In this document: piece after piece, positions 35,730-46,045 of the stretch
Numbering within the stretch: position 1 is the first letter of the stretch
Layout of the letters: the number at the start of each line of letters is the position of its first letter
Assembly (NCBI RefSeq): GCF_018860755.1
Contig: NZ_JAHKPW010000070.1
Coordinates: 320,235-384,234, forward strand
Length of the DNA stretch: 64,000 nucleotides
Reading direction: 5' to 3'
Origin: Colwellia sp. D2M02
Lineage (GTDB): Bacteria; Pseudomonadota; Gammaproteobacteria; Enterobacterales; Alteromonadaceae
The notes under the pieces: generated by a model
Told to the model about the DNA's origin: nothing
The model's input: only the letters and a program-made list of their open reading frames with translations
Database searches by the model: none
Program-made: the position numbers and the translations under genes

Positions 35730-36352
35730 TGTCTTCAGATGCTAAAAAAGTATTAACGGGTCCTATTGTTGACAATAACCCGATTGCATTACAAGTACTG
35801 GGTATTTGTTCTGCTCTTGCTGTAACAAGCTCAATGGCTAACGCGTTAGTAATGACGCTGGCAGTTGTTTTTGTAACAGCATTCTCTAACTTGTTTATTT
35901 CAATCATTCGTAACCATATTCCATCAAGTGTACGTATCATCGTACAGATGGCGATTATTGCGTCATTAGTAATTGTAGTTGACCAAGTGTTAAAAGCTTT
36001 CTCTTACCAGCTTTCAAAAGAGCTTGCGGTATTCGTTGGTTTAATTATTACTAACTGTATTGTAATGGGTCGTGCTGAAGCTTTTGCGATGAAAGAAAAG
36101 CCCGGTGTTAGCTTTTTAGATGGTATTGGTAACGGTTTAGGTTACGGTGCAATCTTAATGCTAGTTGCTTTTGTTCGTGAGTTATTTGGTTTCGGTACGT
36201 TATTTGGCCATGAAATATTACCATTAATTCAAAACGGTGGTTGGTATCAAGCGAATGGTTTATTAGTATTACCATTTAGTTCATTCTTTGTTATTGGTTT
36301 ACTTATCTGGGGTCTTCGCCAGTGGAAACCAGCACAAGTAGAGAAGGATTAA
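35729..36352 (+). CDS. nqrD: Na+-NQR subunit D
   Basis: A 207-residue integral membrane protein with six helices, the [18 protein letters not shown] start and the [18 protein letters not shown] segment carrying the conserved Cys that helps form the Fe-S site within the membrane together with NqrE. Overlaps the nqrC stop by one base. Confidence 0.97.
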   Translation: MSSDAKKVLTGPIVDNNPIALQVLGICSALAVTSSMANALVMTLAVVFVTAFSNLFISIIRNHIPSSVRIIVQMAIIASLVIVVDQVLKAFSYQLSKELAVFVGLIITNCIVMGRAEAFAMKEKPGVSFLDGIGNGLGYGAILMLVAFVRELFGFGTLFGHEILPLIQNGGWYQANGLLVLPFSSFFVIGLLIWGLRQWKPAQVEKD

Positions 36353-36356
36353 TACC

Positions 36357-36980
36357 ATGGAACATTATATTGCATTATTAGTTAAAGCTATTTTCATTGA
36401 AAATATCGCTTTAATGTTTTTCTTAGGTATGTGTACCTTCCTAGCGGTATCGAAAAAAGTTGATACAGCTATTGGCTTAGGTGTTGCGGTTGTTGTTGTA
36501 CTTGGTTTAGCAGTTCCTGTTAACCAAGTTATTTATCAAGCAATCTTAGCGCCGGGTGCTTTAGATAGCATTATGGGTATTACAGATCCTAATGAATCGA
36601 TTGACTTAAGCTTTTTATCTTTTATTACCTTTATTGGTGTAATTGCTGCTTTAGTTCAAATCTTGGAAATGATTCTAGACAAGTATTTCCCAGCGCTTTA
36701 TCAAGCACTAGGGATCTTCTTACCTCTTATTACCGTAAACTGTGCAATTTTTGGTGCCGTGTCTTTCATGGTAGCGAAAAACCTAACATTTGGTGAAAGT
36801 GTTGTTTATGGTATTGGCTCTGGTATTGGTTGGGCACTAGCTATTGTTTTATTAGCTGGTTTGCGCGAGAAGATGAAATACTCAGATATTCCAGACGGCC
36901 TTAAAGGTTTGGGTATTACGTTTATCACTTCAGGATTGATGGCTTTTGGCTTTCTATCTTTTGGTGGTATTTCCCTATAG
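36357..36980 (+). CDS. nqrE: Na+-NQR subunit E
   Basis: A 207-residue membrane protein with the inverted topology partner of NqrD: the [19 protein letters not shown] start and the [17 protein letters not shown] segment. Cysteines near positions 26 and 120 match the intramembrane iron site of the pair. Follows nqrD after 4 bp. Confidence 0.97.
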   Translation: MEHYIALLVKAIFIENIALMFFLGMCTFLAVSKKVDTAIGLGVAVVVVLGLAVPVNQVIYQAILAPGALDSIMGITDPNESIDLSFLSFITFIGVIAALVQILEMILDKYFPALYQALGIFLPLITVNCAIFGAVSFMVAKNLTFGESVVYGIGSGIGWALAIVLLAGLREKMKYSDIPDGLKGLGITFITSGLMAFGFLSFGGISL

Positions 36981-37043
36981 GTTTGGTTGGTGTAATACGC
37001 AATTTAGGTATTACACCCCTAGAGAAGTATAAAGGAAAAGTCG

Positions 37044-38267
37044 ATGGAAATTATTCTCGGCGTATCGATGTTTACCGCAATCGTTATTGTTTTAGTTTTG
37101 GTGATTTTATTCGCTAAATCTAAATTAGTATCAAGCGGTGACGTAACGATAAGCATAAATGGCGACCCTGAAAAAGCAGTAACTACTGCGGCGGGTGGCA
37201 AATTATTAGGCGCACTAGCTGACCAAGGTATTTTTATTCCTTCAGCATGTGGCGGCGGTGGTACTTGTGGTCAGTGTCGTGTAGACGTGCACTCAGGTGG
37301 TGGCGATATTCTTCCAACCGAAGAAGGTCACATTACCAAACGTGAAGCAAAAGCCGGTTGTCGTTTAGCGTGTCAAGTAGCTGTTAAACAAGACATGGAT
37401 ATTGAAGTTGAAGATGAAATCTTCGGTGTTCAACAATGGGAATGTGAAGTTATCTCTAACGATAACAAAGCAACTTTCATTAAAGAGCTTAAACTTCAAA
37501 TTCCAAATGGTGAATCTGTTCCGTTTAAAGCGGGTGGTTACATTCAAATTGAAGCACCAGCGCATCACGTTAAGTACAGTGATTTTGATATTGATGAACA
37601 GTACCGTGGTGATTGGAACCATTTTGGTTTCTTCGATGTAGAGTCAAAAGTAGACACAGATACATTACGTGCATACTCAATGGCTAACTACCCAGAAGAG
37701 GAAGGCATTATTATGCTTAACGTGCGTATTGCTACGCCGCCTCCAGGGAAGCTACATTTACCAGCAGGTAAAATGTCATCATTTATCTTCAGCTTGAAGC
37801 CTGGTGATAAAGTGACTATTTCAGGTCCATTTGGTGAGTTCTTCGCTAAAGAAACTGATAATGAAATGGTATTTATTGGTGGTGGTGCTGGTATGGCGCC
37901 AATGCGTTCACATATCTTTGATCAACTTAAACGTTTAAAATCTAAGCGTAAGATGAGCTTCTGGTATGGTGCACGTTCACTTCGTGAAATGTTCTATGAA
38001 GATGATTATAACGGCTTAGCCGCTGAAAATGATAACTTCGAATGGCATGTTGCTTTATCTGATCCTCAACCAGAAGATAACTGGGATGGTTTAACAGGTT
38101 TCATTCACAATGTTCTTTTCGAAGAATACTTGAAAGACCATGAAGCACCAGAAGATTGTGAGTACTACATGTGTGGTCCTCCAATGATGAACGCAGCTGT
38201 TATCGGTATGCTTAAAGATTTAGGCGTAGAAGACGAGAATATCATGTTGGATGACTTCGGTGGCTAA
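37044..38267 (+). CDS. nqrF: Na+-NQR subunit F (NADH dehydrogenase, 2Fe-2S, FAD)
   Basis: 407 residues. An N-terminal membrane helix, then a ferredoxin domain with Cys69, Cys75, Cys78 and Cys110 ([14 protein letters not shown]), then a ferredoxin-reductase domain with [11 protein letters not shown] for FAD and [11 protein letters not shown] for NADH, ending in [12 protein letters not shown] and the family C-terminus. Entry point for electrons from NADH. Preceded by AAAGGAAAAG. Confidence 0.97.
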   Translation: MEIILGVSMFTAIVIVLVLVILFAKSKLVSSGDVTISINGDPEKAVTTAAGGKLLGALADQGIFIPSACGGGGTCGQCRVDVHSGGGDILPTEEGHITKREAKAGCRLACQVAVKQDMDIEVEDEIFGVQQWECEVISNDNKATFIKELKLQIPNGESVPFKAGGYIQIEAPAHHVKYSDFDIDEQYRGDWNHFGFFDVESKVDTDTLRAYSMANYPEEEGIIMLNVRIATPPPGKLHLPAGKMSSFIFSLKPGDKVTISGPFGEFFAKETDNEMVFIGGGAGMAPMRSHIFDQLKRLKSKRKMSFWYGARSLREMFYEDDYNGLAAENDNFEWHVALSDPQPEDNWDGLTGFIHNVLFEEYLKDHEAPEDCEYYMCGPPMMNAAVIGMLKDLGVEDENIMLDDFGG

Positions 38268-38401
38268 TATTCATATTTAAACGGGTTTTTGCTCTGTTAG
38301 CTTCGTCGAAAGTGCTCTTTGACTAACGTCAACTCCGCGCTTACTTCTTGCTAACAAATCAAAATACTCGCTTAAATAAAGAATATAGTTAAAGAGTTAT
38401 T

Positions 38402-38442
38402 AATAATAAAGACGACCTAGGTCGTCTTTATTATTTATATCA
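38402..38442 (+). terminator. palindromic terminator after nqrF
   Basis: A perfect palindrome centred on GACCTAGGTC (arms AATAATAAAGACGAC and mirror, 38402-38435) with flanking A/T runs, so it can act on both strands. Confidence 0.85.
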
Positions 38443-38502
38443 GAGTATTTTTAAGTGCTTACTCAGTACCTTGATATAAATAATAATTTAGGAAGGTAAA
38501 CT

Positions 38503-39522
38503 ATGATCAAATTAAGACTATTGGCGTTATGCGCTTTGGTACTTGCGCTTAGCGCTTGTTTTCCAAGTAATAACACCGGAAAAACAGAGGTGTTGTTGCA
38601 GGGCAGAACTATGGGAACTACATATAATATCAAAGTAGTTGCTACCATTGAGCAAGTCGAAGCTTTAGGTTTACAGCAGAAAATAGACGCTGTTTTAAAG
38701 CAAGTAAACCAAGAGATGTCGACCTATATTCCTGACTCTGAATTATCATTATTTAATAAAAGCACCTCCTTAGAGCCCGTACCTGTTTCAGTAGGTTTAG
38801 CGCGTGTTATTAAAGAGTCAATACGCTTAGGTAAATTGAGTGAAGGTAAGCTCGATGTAACCGTGGGGCCACTAGTTAACTTATGGGGCTTTGGTCCTGA
38901 AAAGCAGCCTGAGAAGGTTCCTAGTGATACGTTACTTTCGCAAACTAAAGCGAAAGTGGGCTTACAGCACCTTTCTTTTGCTAACAATCATTTAGCGAAA
39001 GCTATTCCTGAGCTTTATGTTGATCTTTCTACTATCGCTAAAGGCTATGGCGTCGATTTAGTTGCTGAACTTATTGAAGCTAATGGTCTTAACAACTACC
39101 TTGTTGAAATAGGCGGAGAATTGCGTTTAAAAGGCTTTAAGCACACTGGTGAGCTTTGGGCTATTGCTATTGAGAAACCAATAACAAGTGAACGCAGCGT
39201 ACAGCAAATTATTATTCCTAAAGATAACGCTGTGGCAACTTCTGGTGATTACCGTAATTACTTTGAAAGTGATGGTCAGCGTTTTTCTCATATTATTGAT
39301 CCCGCTACAGGCAAACCCATTAATCATAAGTTAGTATCGGTTACTGTGATTCATCCGTCATCAATGACGGCTGACGGTTTGTCTACTGCGTTGATGGTGA
39401 TGGGCGCTGAACAAGGAATGAAATTTGCGGTAGATAATAATATTGCAGCTCTGTTCGTTAACAAAACAGAACATGGCTTTAGTGAACAATTTACGGTAGA
39501 ATTCCAGCCATACCTGAAGTAG
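38503..39522 (+). CDS. apbE: FAD:protein FMN transferase ApbE (lipoprotein)
   Basis: 339 residues. The signal peptide ends in the lipobox LSAC with Cys19 as the lipidated residue. The catalytic part shows GRTMGTTYNIKV, then LSEGKLDVTVGPLVNLWGFG, YVDLSTIAKGYGVD and HIIDPATGKP. ApbE attaches FMN to Thr in the SGAT motifs of NqrB and NqrC, and its place directly after nqrF fits this. The intervening palindrome may lower its expression relative to nqr. AGGAAGG precedes the ATG. Confidence 0.95.
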   Translation: MIKLRLLALCALVLALSACFPSNNTGKTEVLLQGRTMGTTYNIKVVATIEQVEALGLQQKIDAVLKQVNQEMSTYIPDSELSLFNKSTSLEPVPVSVGLARVIKESIRLGKLSEGKLDVTVGPLVNLWGFGPEKQPEKVPSDTLLSQTKAKVGLQHLSFANNHLAKAIPELYVDLSTIAKGYGVDLVAELIEANGLNNYLVEIGGELRLKGFKHTGELWAIAIEKPITSERSVQQIIIPKDNAVATSGDYRNYFESDGQRFSHIIDPATGKPINHKLVSVTVIHPSSMTADGLSTALMVMGAEQGMKFAVDNNIAALFVNKTEHGFSEQFTVEFQPYLK

Positions 39523-39621
39523 TTGATACCTGAAGTAGCAATAGTCCGTTGCTGCACTTAATTGTTTTATCTAATCTAAAGCAATTAACACAGTTCAAAG
39601 TATTTAGAGAGCAATATTGTT

Positions 39622-39852
39622 ATGATGATTTTTATAATTACGCTAGGTTTTTTTCTGGTTGTTGGTGCGGCAATGGCTGTCGGCTATATATTCCAGCACA
39701 AAACATTAGCGGGTAGCTGTGGTGGTTTAGCTAGCGTTGGTATCGACAAAGCATGTAATTGCGATAATCCGTGTGAAAAGCGCCAAGAGCGAGAGCGAAA
39801 AGCTGCACTTGAAGATAACTTGAAAAACAAAATTGATGTACGTAATTTGTAA
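39622..39852 (+). CDS. nqrM: NqrM (DUF539), Na+-NQR maturation factor
   Basis: A 76-residue protein with an N-terminal membrane helix (6-24) followed by cysteines at 33, 45, 47 and 51 (SCGGLASVGIDKACNCDN) and a charged tail. NqrM is needed to insert iron between NqrD and NqrE. It sits 100 bp behind apbE, the standard order nqrA-F-apbE-nqrM. An alternative ATG lies at 39625. Confidence 0.95.
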   Translation: MMIFIITLGFFLVVGAAMAVGYIFQHKTLAGSCGGLASVGIDKACNCDNPCEKRQERERKAALEDNLKNKIDVRNL

Positions 39853-40002
39853 ATTGTTCTATCAGTTTTACTGAATAGCTTTATGAGCTTATTAGGTCTT
39901 ATGAATATCTACTAAGCTCAGCTACTGCTCTGTTATCACTCCCGTTAGCTAAACGAAAACTCTAGAGTAAATAACTTTAGCTACATCAGATAAATGGGAA
40001 GA

Positions 40003-40866
40003 TTAGCGTAAGGTGAGGCTATCGTTGTCTTTTGACATTGTCGCTTTAATGATACTCATATCAAAACCAAAGTATTCAGCATAAATCTTTTCAGTGTAAC
40101 CGTTATTTTTTAGTTTCATCAACGATTGATAAAACTGATGGGCAACACTACTTTGCTCAAGCTTTTTAGGAAAGTTATCAAAGCTTAGCTTTTTATCTGC
40201 ACTATAGTCTTCATTATTAACCTCTTTATAATGTACTGATTTTCTAGAAAACCCCAAGGTTAACTCGGTAAGCCCACCACAGCAGTCTAAGTGATACATT
40301 AATCTGTCTTTTTTCGGGTGCTCTTTAAGCTGGTAGGCGATAGTAGATAGTTCATCAACATAGATATCAACTTTACCGTTCAACACATATTCAACCGCTG
40401 ATGCATGACTTAGTTCTGGAGGAAATTTCACCGCTAGTGCATGCTCTGTACGAGGGAGTTTAGTTGAGCCTAAAGTTGATAATAGAATTTTTCCTGTAAA
40501 GTCTTCGGGAGTTTTAATTTCATTAACACCTGTACGTGTTAGGCCAATATCTAAAGAGGGGAGGCCATTAGGAACAAATAACACGAATTTAGCACGTTCT
40601 GGGGTAAATGTTAGGCCAGGGTAGAAGTCAATACTGCCATTTTCTATGGCTCGTAATACACGCTTTTTAGGGAGACGTATTACTTTGAGCTGGCAGCCTA
40701 TATCGGTAGCAGCCTTATGATATAAATCATAATACAAACCCGAATTGTTTTCAGCTTGAATGTTAGGTAGTCGCGCACTAGTGCGGTAACCCATGGTTAA
40801 TACACAGGCTTGAGCTATTTGACTAATAGTAAATAATGCTATGAAAAGAATAAGTTTATTTGTCAA
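40003..40866 (-). CDS. periplasmic substrate-binding (SBP_bac_3-like) protein
   Basis: A 287-residue protein with a signal peptide (to about QACVL). It has the bilobed solute-binding pattern: GYRTSARLPNIQ near the start, RVLRAIENGSIDFYPGLTFTPERAKF, and a second lobe with LLSTLGSTKLPR. Similar stand-alone proteins in this order lack a permease nearby, as here; the ligand is unknown and may be an amino acid. It lies 94 bp downstream of dxs on the same strand. Confidence 0.8.
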   Translation of the reverse strand: MTNKLILFIALFTISQIAQACVLTMGYRTSARLPNIQAENNSGLYYDLYHKAATDIGCQLKVIRLPKKRVLRAIENGSIDFYPGLTFTPERAKFVLFVPNGLPSLDIGLTRTGVNEIKTPEDFTGKILLSTLGSTKLPRTEHALAVKFPPELSHASAVEYVLNGKVDIYVDELSTIAYQLKEHPKKDRLMYHLDCCGGLTELTLGFSRKSVHYKEVNNEDYSADKKLSFDNFPKKLEQSSVAHQFYQSLMKLKNNGYTEKIYAEYFGFDMSIIKATMSKDNDSLTLR

Positions 40867-40946
40867 TTTAGGTTATGTCTGTTACCTTCTTTTTTAATAA
40901 CATAATATAGAGCATCACTGACATATCAGCAAAACTTAACATTAAG

Positions 40947-40978
40947 AACAGCTACCTTATTAAGCAAGGTAGCTGTTT
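40947..40978 (-). terminator. hairpin overlapping the end of dxs
   Basis: AACAGCTACCTT (40947-40958) pairs with AAGGTAGCTGTT (40966-40977) and covers the dxs stop codon. The T run downstream on the minus strand is weak, so it may attenuate rather than stop transcription. Confidence 0.65.
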
Positions 40979-42822
40979 ATTTGAGTAATAATACCTTGTG
41001 CGTCTAACTCTAATTCGTGATGTATTTCTTCTTGGGTACCATGTTTTACAAAGTGGTCTTTAATGCCAATATTAAGCACTTTAACCGCTTTACCTTGTGC
41101 TAGTATATATTCATTAACCGCTGAGCCTGCGCCACCGGCAATAGCATTATCTTCAATGGTAACCAAAGTACTGTGGTTTACTAACAACCCATCAATAAGC
41201 TGTTGATCAATTGGCTTAACAAAACGCATATCAACAAGTGTTGCATTAAGTGTTTCTGCTGCGATTTTGGCTTCTTGTAACATAGTGCCAAAGCTTAATA
41301 AGGCGATTTCTTTGCCTTGCTCAATGACCACGCCTTTGCCTATTTCTATTAATTCATCAGTAGCGGGTAACTCTTTACCAATACCATTACCACGAGGGTA
41401 GCGTACCACTGCTGGAGTGTTTAGCTGATAGCCAGTATTTAACATTAGTTGGCATTCGCGCTCATCAGATGGCGCCATAATAATCATATTTGGAATACAG
41501 CGTAAAAAGCTTAAATCAAAGACACCTTGGTGAGTGGCACCGTCAGCACCAACAATACCAGCACGATCAACAGCAAATAATACCGGGAGGTTTTGAATTG
41601 CTACATCATGAATAAGCTGATCATAACCGCGCTGCAAAAAGCTAGAATAAATTGCTACAACGGGCTTTTGTCCGCCAATAGCAAGGCCAGCAGCGTAAGT
41701 TACAGCGTGTTGCTCGGCAATAGCAACATCAAAATATTGTTCAGGGAAGCGTTGACTAAACTCAACCATACCTGAGCCTTCAGCCATGGCAGGAGTAATC
41801 GCCACTAGCTTATTATCAATTTCTGCACGTTTGCATAACCAATCACCAAATATTTTTGAGTAACTTGGTAAGCTTGGTTTTGCTTTAGGTAGCGTCGTTT
41901 CTTCAGGGTTAAATTTAGGTACTGCATGGTACTTAATTGGATCTTGCTCGGCCGCTTCGTAGCCTTTACCTTTTTTGGTGGCTATATGAAGAATTTGTGG
42001 TCCCTTAAGGCTGCGCATATTTTTTATAGTATTTACTAAGCCATTCACGTCATGGCCGTCAATGGGTCCAATATAGTTAAAGCCTAGTTCTTCAAAGAAA
42101 GTGCTAGGGACAACCATGCCTTTAAGGTGCTCTTCTGCGCGACTAGCAAGCTCTTTAATTGGTGGGATATTACCAAGGATTTTTTTACCACCTTCACGTA
42201 ATCCCGTATAAAAGCTACCAGAAAGCATTTTTGCGAAATGGTTATTAAGTGCGCCCACATTTTGAGAAATTGACATTTCATTGTCATTCAAAATAATAAG
42301 CATATCTTTATTAATGTCGCCTGCATGATTTAATGCTTCAAAAGCCATTCCTGCGGTCATTGCGCCATCACCTATTACAGCAACAGTTTTACGCCCTTTA
42401 CCTTCTTTTTCAGCGGCAACAGCTAAACCTAATGCTGCTGAAATAGAGGTGCTTGAGTGACCTACACTCAGTACATCATATTCACTTTCTTCACGCCATG
42501 GGAAAGGGTGTAAACCATCTTTTTGTCTGATGGTATGTAGTCTATCGCGACGACCGGTTAATATTTTATGTGGGTAAGCCTGATGGCCTACATCCCAAAT
42601 AAGATGATCAAAAGGGGTGTTATAAACATAATGTAGTGCCACAGTTAGCTCTATTGTACCGAGCCCAGAGGCAAAATGACCGCTACTTTTGCTTACTGAG
42701 TTAAGTAAATAACTCCGTAATTCATTGCTGATACGCGTGAGTTGATCTTGCCCAGCATTACGCAGATCTGATGGCGTATTAATATTTGATAAAAGAGGGT
42801 AGTCAGCAAGGTTTATAGTCAT
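40960..42822 (-). CDS. dxs: 1-deoxy-D-xylulose-5-phosphate synthase
   Basis: 620 residues. Condenses pyruvate and glyceraldehyde 3-phosphate in the MEP isoprenoid pathway. The thiamine-diphosphate motif GDGAMTAG (151-158) is followed by the NDNEMSIS end; [14 protein letters not shown] and the late [15 protein letters not shown] are family hallmarks. It is the third gene of a minus-strand operon xseB-ispA-dxs, the same order as in E. coli, with 17 bp between ispA and dxs. Confidence 0.97.
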   Translation of the reverse strand: MTINLADYPLLSNINTPSDLRNAGQDQLTRISNELRSYLLNSVSKSSGHFASGLGTIELTVALHYVYNTPFDHLIWDVGHQAYPHKILTGRRDRLHTIRQKDGLHPFPWREESEYDVLSVGHSSTSISAALGLAVAAEKEGKGRKTVAVIGDGAMTAGMAFEALNHAGDINKDMLIILNDNEMSISQNVGALNNHFAKMLSGSFYTGLREGGKKILGNIPPIKELASRAEEHLKGMVVPSTFFEELGFNYIGPIDGHDVNGLVNTIKNMRSLKGPQILHIATKKGKGYEAAEQDPIKYHAVPKFNPEETTLPKAKPSLPSYSKIFGDWLCKRAEIDNKLVAITPAMAEGSGMVEFSQRFPEQYFDVAIAEQHAVTYAAGLAIGGQKPVVAIYSSFLQRGYDQLIHDVAIQNLPVLFAVDRAGIVGADGATHQGVFDLSFLRCIPNMIIMAPSDERECQLMLNTGYQLNTPAVVRYPRGNGIGKELPATDELIEIGKGVVIEQGKEIALLSFGTMLQEAKIAAETLNATLVDMRFVKPIDQQLIDGLLVNHSTLVTIEDNAIAGGAGSAVNEYILAQGKAVKVLNIGIKDHFVKHGTQEEIHHELELDAQGIITQINSYLA

Positions 42823-42839
42823 AGTTATTATATTGAGTT

Positions 42840-43730
42840 CTAATGATTTCGTTTTACGATAAACGTAGCAAAGTCTGCTAATGATTGCGTATTGTAAGGT
42901 AAAGTCGCCAAAGCTTGAAGCGCTTGTTGAAATAAGTTTTCAGCTTTATCTTTTGCAGCTTGTAAACCCAGGAGTGCAGGGTAAGTACTTTTGTTTGCTG
43001 CAACATCAGAGCCTGCAGGTTTTCCTAATTGCTCTTCGGTAGAAGTAATATCAATAATATCGTCTTGTACTTGATAGGCTAAGCCAATGTGTTGAGAAAA
43101 CTCTGCTAACGCTGCTTTATGTTCTGCTTTGATATCAACAACACATTCTGCAGCCATTAATACCGAAGCTTGTAACAAAGCCCCTGTTTTTAACGAATGA
43201 ATTTTTTCTAAAGATGCAATGTCAACTTCACTATTAGTCGCTGCTAAATCAAGCGCTTGGCCACCACACATGCCTTGATAACCCGCGGCGTTAATTAATT
43301 GTCGAATCAGTTCAACCTGTTTATTTTGTGCATTTTGAGAGAATTTATGGTTAGCAATAATATCAAACGCTAAGGTTTGCAAACTATCACCCGCTAATAT
43401 TGCCGTAGCCTCATCAAAAGCTTTATGGCATGTAGGTTGGCCGCGACGTAAATCGTCATCGTCCATTGCTGGTAAATCGTCATGAATTAAAGAGTAGGCG
43501 TGTATACACTCTATTGAAGCTGCAATAGCGTCTATGTCATGCAGGTCAGCCCCTAAAGCTTCGCCCGTTGTATAAGCTAAATAAGGGCGCATGCGCTTAC
43601 CACCAATTAACAAGCCATAGCGCATGGCTGCGAGCAACCTTTCGTCGTTAACCTTGAGTTTATCAAGTTGTACAGTTAAAAAATTATTAATGCGTTGTTG
43701 GTAATACTCATAATTGTTAAGCGTTGTCAT
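42840..43730 (-). CDS. ispA: farnesyl diphosphate synthase IspA
   Basis: A 296-residue isoprenyl synthase. The first Asp-rich motif is [10 protein letters not shown] (84-93), the second [11 protein letters not shown]. The [11 protein letters not shown] segment binds isopentenyl diphosphate. Makes farnesyl diphosphate for quinone and cell-wall lipid synthesis from the product of the Dxs pathway. Its ATG overlaps the xseB stop by one base. Confidence 0.96.
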   Translation of the reverse strand: MTTLNNYEYYQQRINNFLTVQLDKLKVNDERLLAAMRYGLLIGGKRMRPYLAYTTGEALGADLHDIDAIAASIECIHAYSLIHDDLPAMDDDDLRRGQPTCHKAFDEATAILAGDSLQTLAFDIIANHKFSQNAQNKQVELIRQLINAAGYQGMCGGQALDLAATNSEVDIASLEKIHSLKTGALLQASVLMAAECVVDIKAEHKAALAEFSQHIGLAYQVQDDIIDITSTEEQLGKPAGSDVAANKSTYPALLGLQAAKDKAENLFQQALQALATLPYNTQSLADFATFIVKRNH

Positions 43731-43978
43731 TAATCTTGATCCGTACTGCTATCGTAATTTGCTAATGGTGCGGTTTCATTCTGCGTTAGCAATATTTTGA
43801 CTTTCTGCTCAGCCGTTTGAAGTTTATCTTGGCTGACCTTACTTAAGTTTAAGCCGCGTTCGAATAAAGCCATTGACTCTTCTAAACTTAATTCACCTTG
43901 CTCTAAGCTTTGAACTATGGTGTCAAGTTCATTGAGAGACTCCTCAAATGATAGGTTTTCTAATTTCTTTTTTGCCAT
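43730..43978 (-). CDS. xseB: exodeoxyribonuclease VII small subunit
   Basis: An 82-residue protein with the family pattern LSFEESLNELDTIVQSLE, then QGELSLEESMALFERGLNL. Partner of XseA in degrading single-stranded DNA. First gene of the operon with ispA and dxs. Confidence 0.96.
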   Translation of the reverse strand: MAKKKLENLSFEESLNELDTIVQSLEQGELSLEESMALFERGLNLSKVSQDKLQTAEQKVKILLTQNETAPLANYDSSTDQD

Positions 43979-44224
43979 AATTTATCGCTTAATATACTCA
44001 GAGCTGTGGAAAGTGATTTATTGGCGCAAACTTACCTTAGCTTGCGACGTTGGTCAATCTGGTGTTATACCTAAATAAGTGAATTATTTTATCATGAAGG
44101 TTAAGTTATTGACATTATGGACGATAATAAAAGGTTAACTGAGTAAAGTTATAGTGAATAGTTTTAGCATATTGTACTATTCTTATATTGAAGATCGATA
44201 AATGTGATGTTTTAGGGGAATTGT

Positions 44225-44989
44225 GTGGATTTAGCTACGTTAGTTGGCATATTAGGTGCTATTGGTTTACTAATAATGGCGATGGTGCTTTCTGGCGACA
44301 TTATGATGTTCGTCGATGTTCAATCCGTTATTATTGTTTTTGGTGGCTCAATTTTCGTAGTCTTATCAAATTATAATATGGGGCAGTTTTTTGGTATTGG
44401 TAAAGTTATCGCCAAAGCCTTTATGTTTAAATTAGAAAAACCAGAAGAACTTATTGATAAAGCCGTGGATATGGCCGATGCAGCGCGCAAAGGTGGATTT
44501 TTAGCACTAGAGGAAGCCGAAATTACCAATGCCTTTATGCAAAAAGGCGTTGATATGCTAGTCGATGGTCATGATGCTGATGTGGTACGAGCAACCTTAC
44601 AAAAAGATATTAATTTAACTACGGAACGTCATGAGAAAAGCGCTGATATGCTAATGGCGTTAGCTGATGTTGCCCCTGCGATGGGAATGATAGGTACATT
44701 AATTGGTTTGGTTGCAATGTTATCGAATATGGATGACCCTAAATCAATTGGCCCTGCGATGGCGGTTGCATTATTAACTACACTTTATGGGGCATTTTTA
44801 GCCAATGTTATCGCAATTCCATTGGCTGCTAAATTAAAACTGCGTTTAGAAGAAGAAAAGATGAATCAAGAGCTGGTGCTTGATGCAGTACTTGGTATTC
44901 AAGATGGTCAAAATCCACGTGTAATCGAAGGCTTACTGAAAAATTACTTAGCTGAAGGTAAACGTAAAATAGATACCAATGAAGAGTAA
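44225..44989 (+). CDS. pomA: flagellar motor stator protein PomA (MotA family)
   Basis: 254 residues from a GTG start behind AGGGGAATT, beginning MDLATLVGILGAIGLLIMAM, the PomA-type start. Four membrane helices with the cytoplasmic loop after helix 2 and the late PAMGMIGTLIGLVAML motif. With PomB it forms a Na+-driven stator, in keeping with the Na+-NQR of this genome. The 3' neighbour begins 6 bp on. Confidence 0.95.
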   Translation: MDLATLVGILGAIGLLIMAMVLSGDIMMFVDVQSVIIVFGGSIFVVLSNYNMGQFFGIGKVIAKAFMFKLEKPEELIDKAVDMADAARKGGFLALEEAEITNAFMQKGVDMLVDGHDADVVRATLQKDINLTTERHEKSADMLMALADVAPAMGMIGTLIGLVAMLSNMDDPKSIGPAMAVALLTTLYGAFLANVIAIPLAAKLKLRLEEEKMNQELVLDAVLGIQDGQNPRVIEGLLKNYLAEGKRKIDTNEE

Positions 44990-44995
44990 TGTTTT

Positions 44996-45946
44996 ATGAG
45001 TGAACCAAAATGTAAATGTCCGCCCCCAGGGCTACCCGCATGGATGGGGACTTTTGCCGACTTGATGTCGCTATTAATGTGCTTCTTCGTCCTACTGTTA
45101 TCTTTTTCTGAAATGGACGTTTTAAAGTTCAAACAAATTGCAGGCTCTATGAAGTTTGCTTTTGGTGTGCAAAACAAGATTGAAGTAAAAGACATTCCTA
45201 AAGGCACCAGTATTATCGCTCAAGAGTTTAGACCAGGGAAACCAGAGCCAACACCAATTGAAGTTATTCAGCAGCAAACTATGGAAATGACCCAACAAAT
45301 GTTGGAGTTTCAAGCAGGTGATGAAACTTCTGCAGGGGGCCGTCAAGAGCAACGAGGCACTGAACGTGGTGGCCAGTCACAAAATACCGAAGATGCTTTA
45401 TCGGCACAAGCAATGGAACAAGCGAAAGAAGAAATAGAGCAAGCAGCTCAAGAGCAAGTAAATGACTTAGTTAAAAAAATAGCTGAACAACTTGAGCAAC
45501 AAATACAAGATGGCGCTATAGAACTTGAGTCCTTAGGTCAGCAAGTTATTATTCGTATTCGAGAAAATGGCTCGTTTCCATCAGGCTCTGCTTTTTTACA
45601 ACCTAAATTTAAGCCGATTATTCGTGAAATAGGTGAATTACTAAATACAATGCCTGGAGAGATTATGGTTTCGGGTAATACTGATAATCGTGGTGTTGAT
45701 TCTGAGCTGTTTAACTCTAATTGGGACTTATCAAGTAAGCGAGCGGTCTCTATTGCTCATGAGTTAATTAAAGTGCCAGGGTTTGATCAAACGCGCTTAA
45801 TTGTTGCGGGTCACGCAGATACCAGGCCATTAGTGCCTAATACTAATGCGCTTAATCGTCGAAGAAATAGACGCGTTGAAATCGCAATTAACCAAGGTAA
45901 AGCTAAAGAGAGTGAGCCAATTCAAGTACTCAAACCACAAACTTAA
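44996..45946 (+). CDS. pomB: flagellar motor stator protein PomB (MotB family)
   Basis: 316 residues. An N-terminal helix with the ion-binding Asp in TFADLMSLLMCFFVLLLSF, a long glutamine-rich linker (about 95-165) and a C-terminal OmpA-like peptidoglycan-binding domain (VSGNTDNRG, then HADTRPLVPN with NRRVEI). The linker is longer and more Q/E-rich than in E. coli MotB, as is usual in PomB. Confidence 0.95.
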   Translation: MSEPKCKCPPPGLPAWMGTFADLMSLLMCFFVLLLSFSEMDVLKFKQIAGSMKFAFGVQNKIEVKDIPKGTSIIAQEFRPGKPEPTPIEVIQQQTMEMTQQMLEFQAGDETSAGGRQEQRGTERGGQSQNTEDALSAQAMEQAKEEIEQAAQEQVNDLVKKIAEQLEQQIQDGAIELESLGQQVIIRIRENGSFPSGSAFLQPKFKPIIREIGELLNTMPGEIMVSGNTDNRGVDSELFNSNWDLSSKRAVSIAHELIKVPGFDQTRLIVAGHADTRPLVPNTNALNRRRNRRVEIAINQGKAKESEPIQVLKPQT

Positions 45947-45956
45947 CTTTCCTTTG

Positions 45957-45985
45957 ACTGCTGGGCATAAAAGCATGTGCCCAGT
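45957..45985 (+). terminator. possible hairpin between pomB and thiI
   Basis: CTGGGCA pairs with TGCCCAG around 45961-45984 with a 10-nt loop. No T run follows, so this is weak. Confidence 0.35.
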
Positions 45986-46045
45986 ATTCAAAAAACCTGC
46001 TATAATCCGCGCCATTATTTTTTTGTCCTTTTAGGTTATTTGTCG

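Noticed and set aside
38268..38400. A riboswitch between nqrF and apbE
   Set aside because: The stretch is mildly structured and GC-richer, but I could match it to no known riboswitch; the palindrome that follows is an ordinary terminator.
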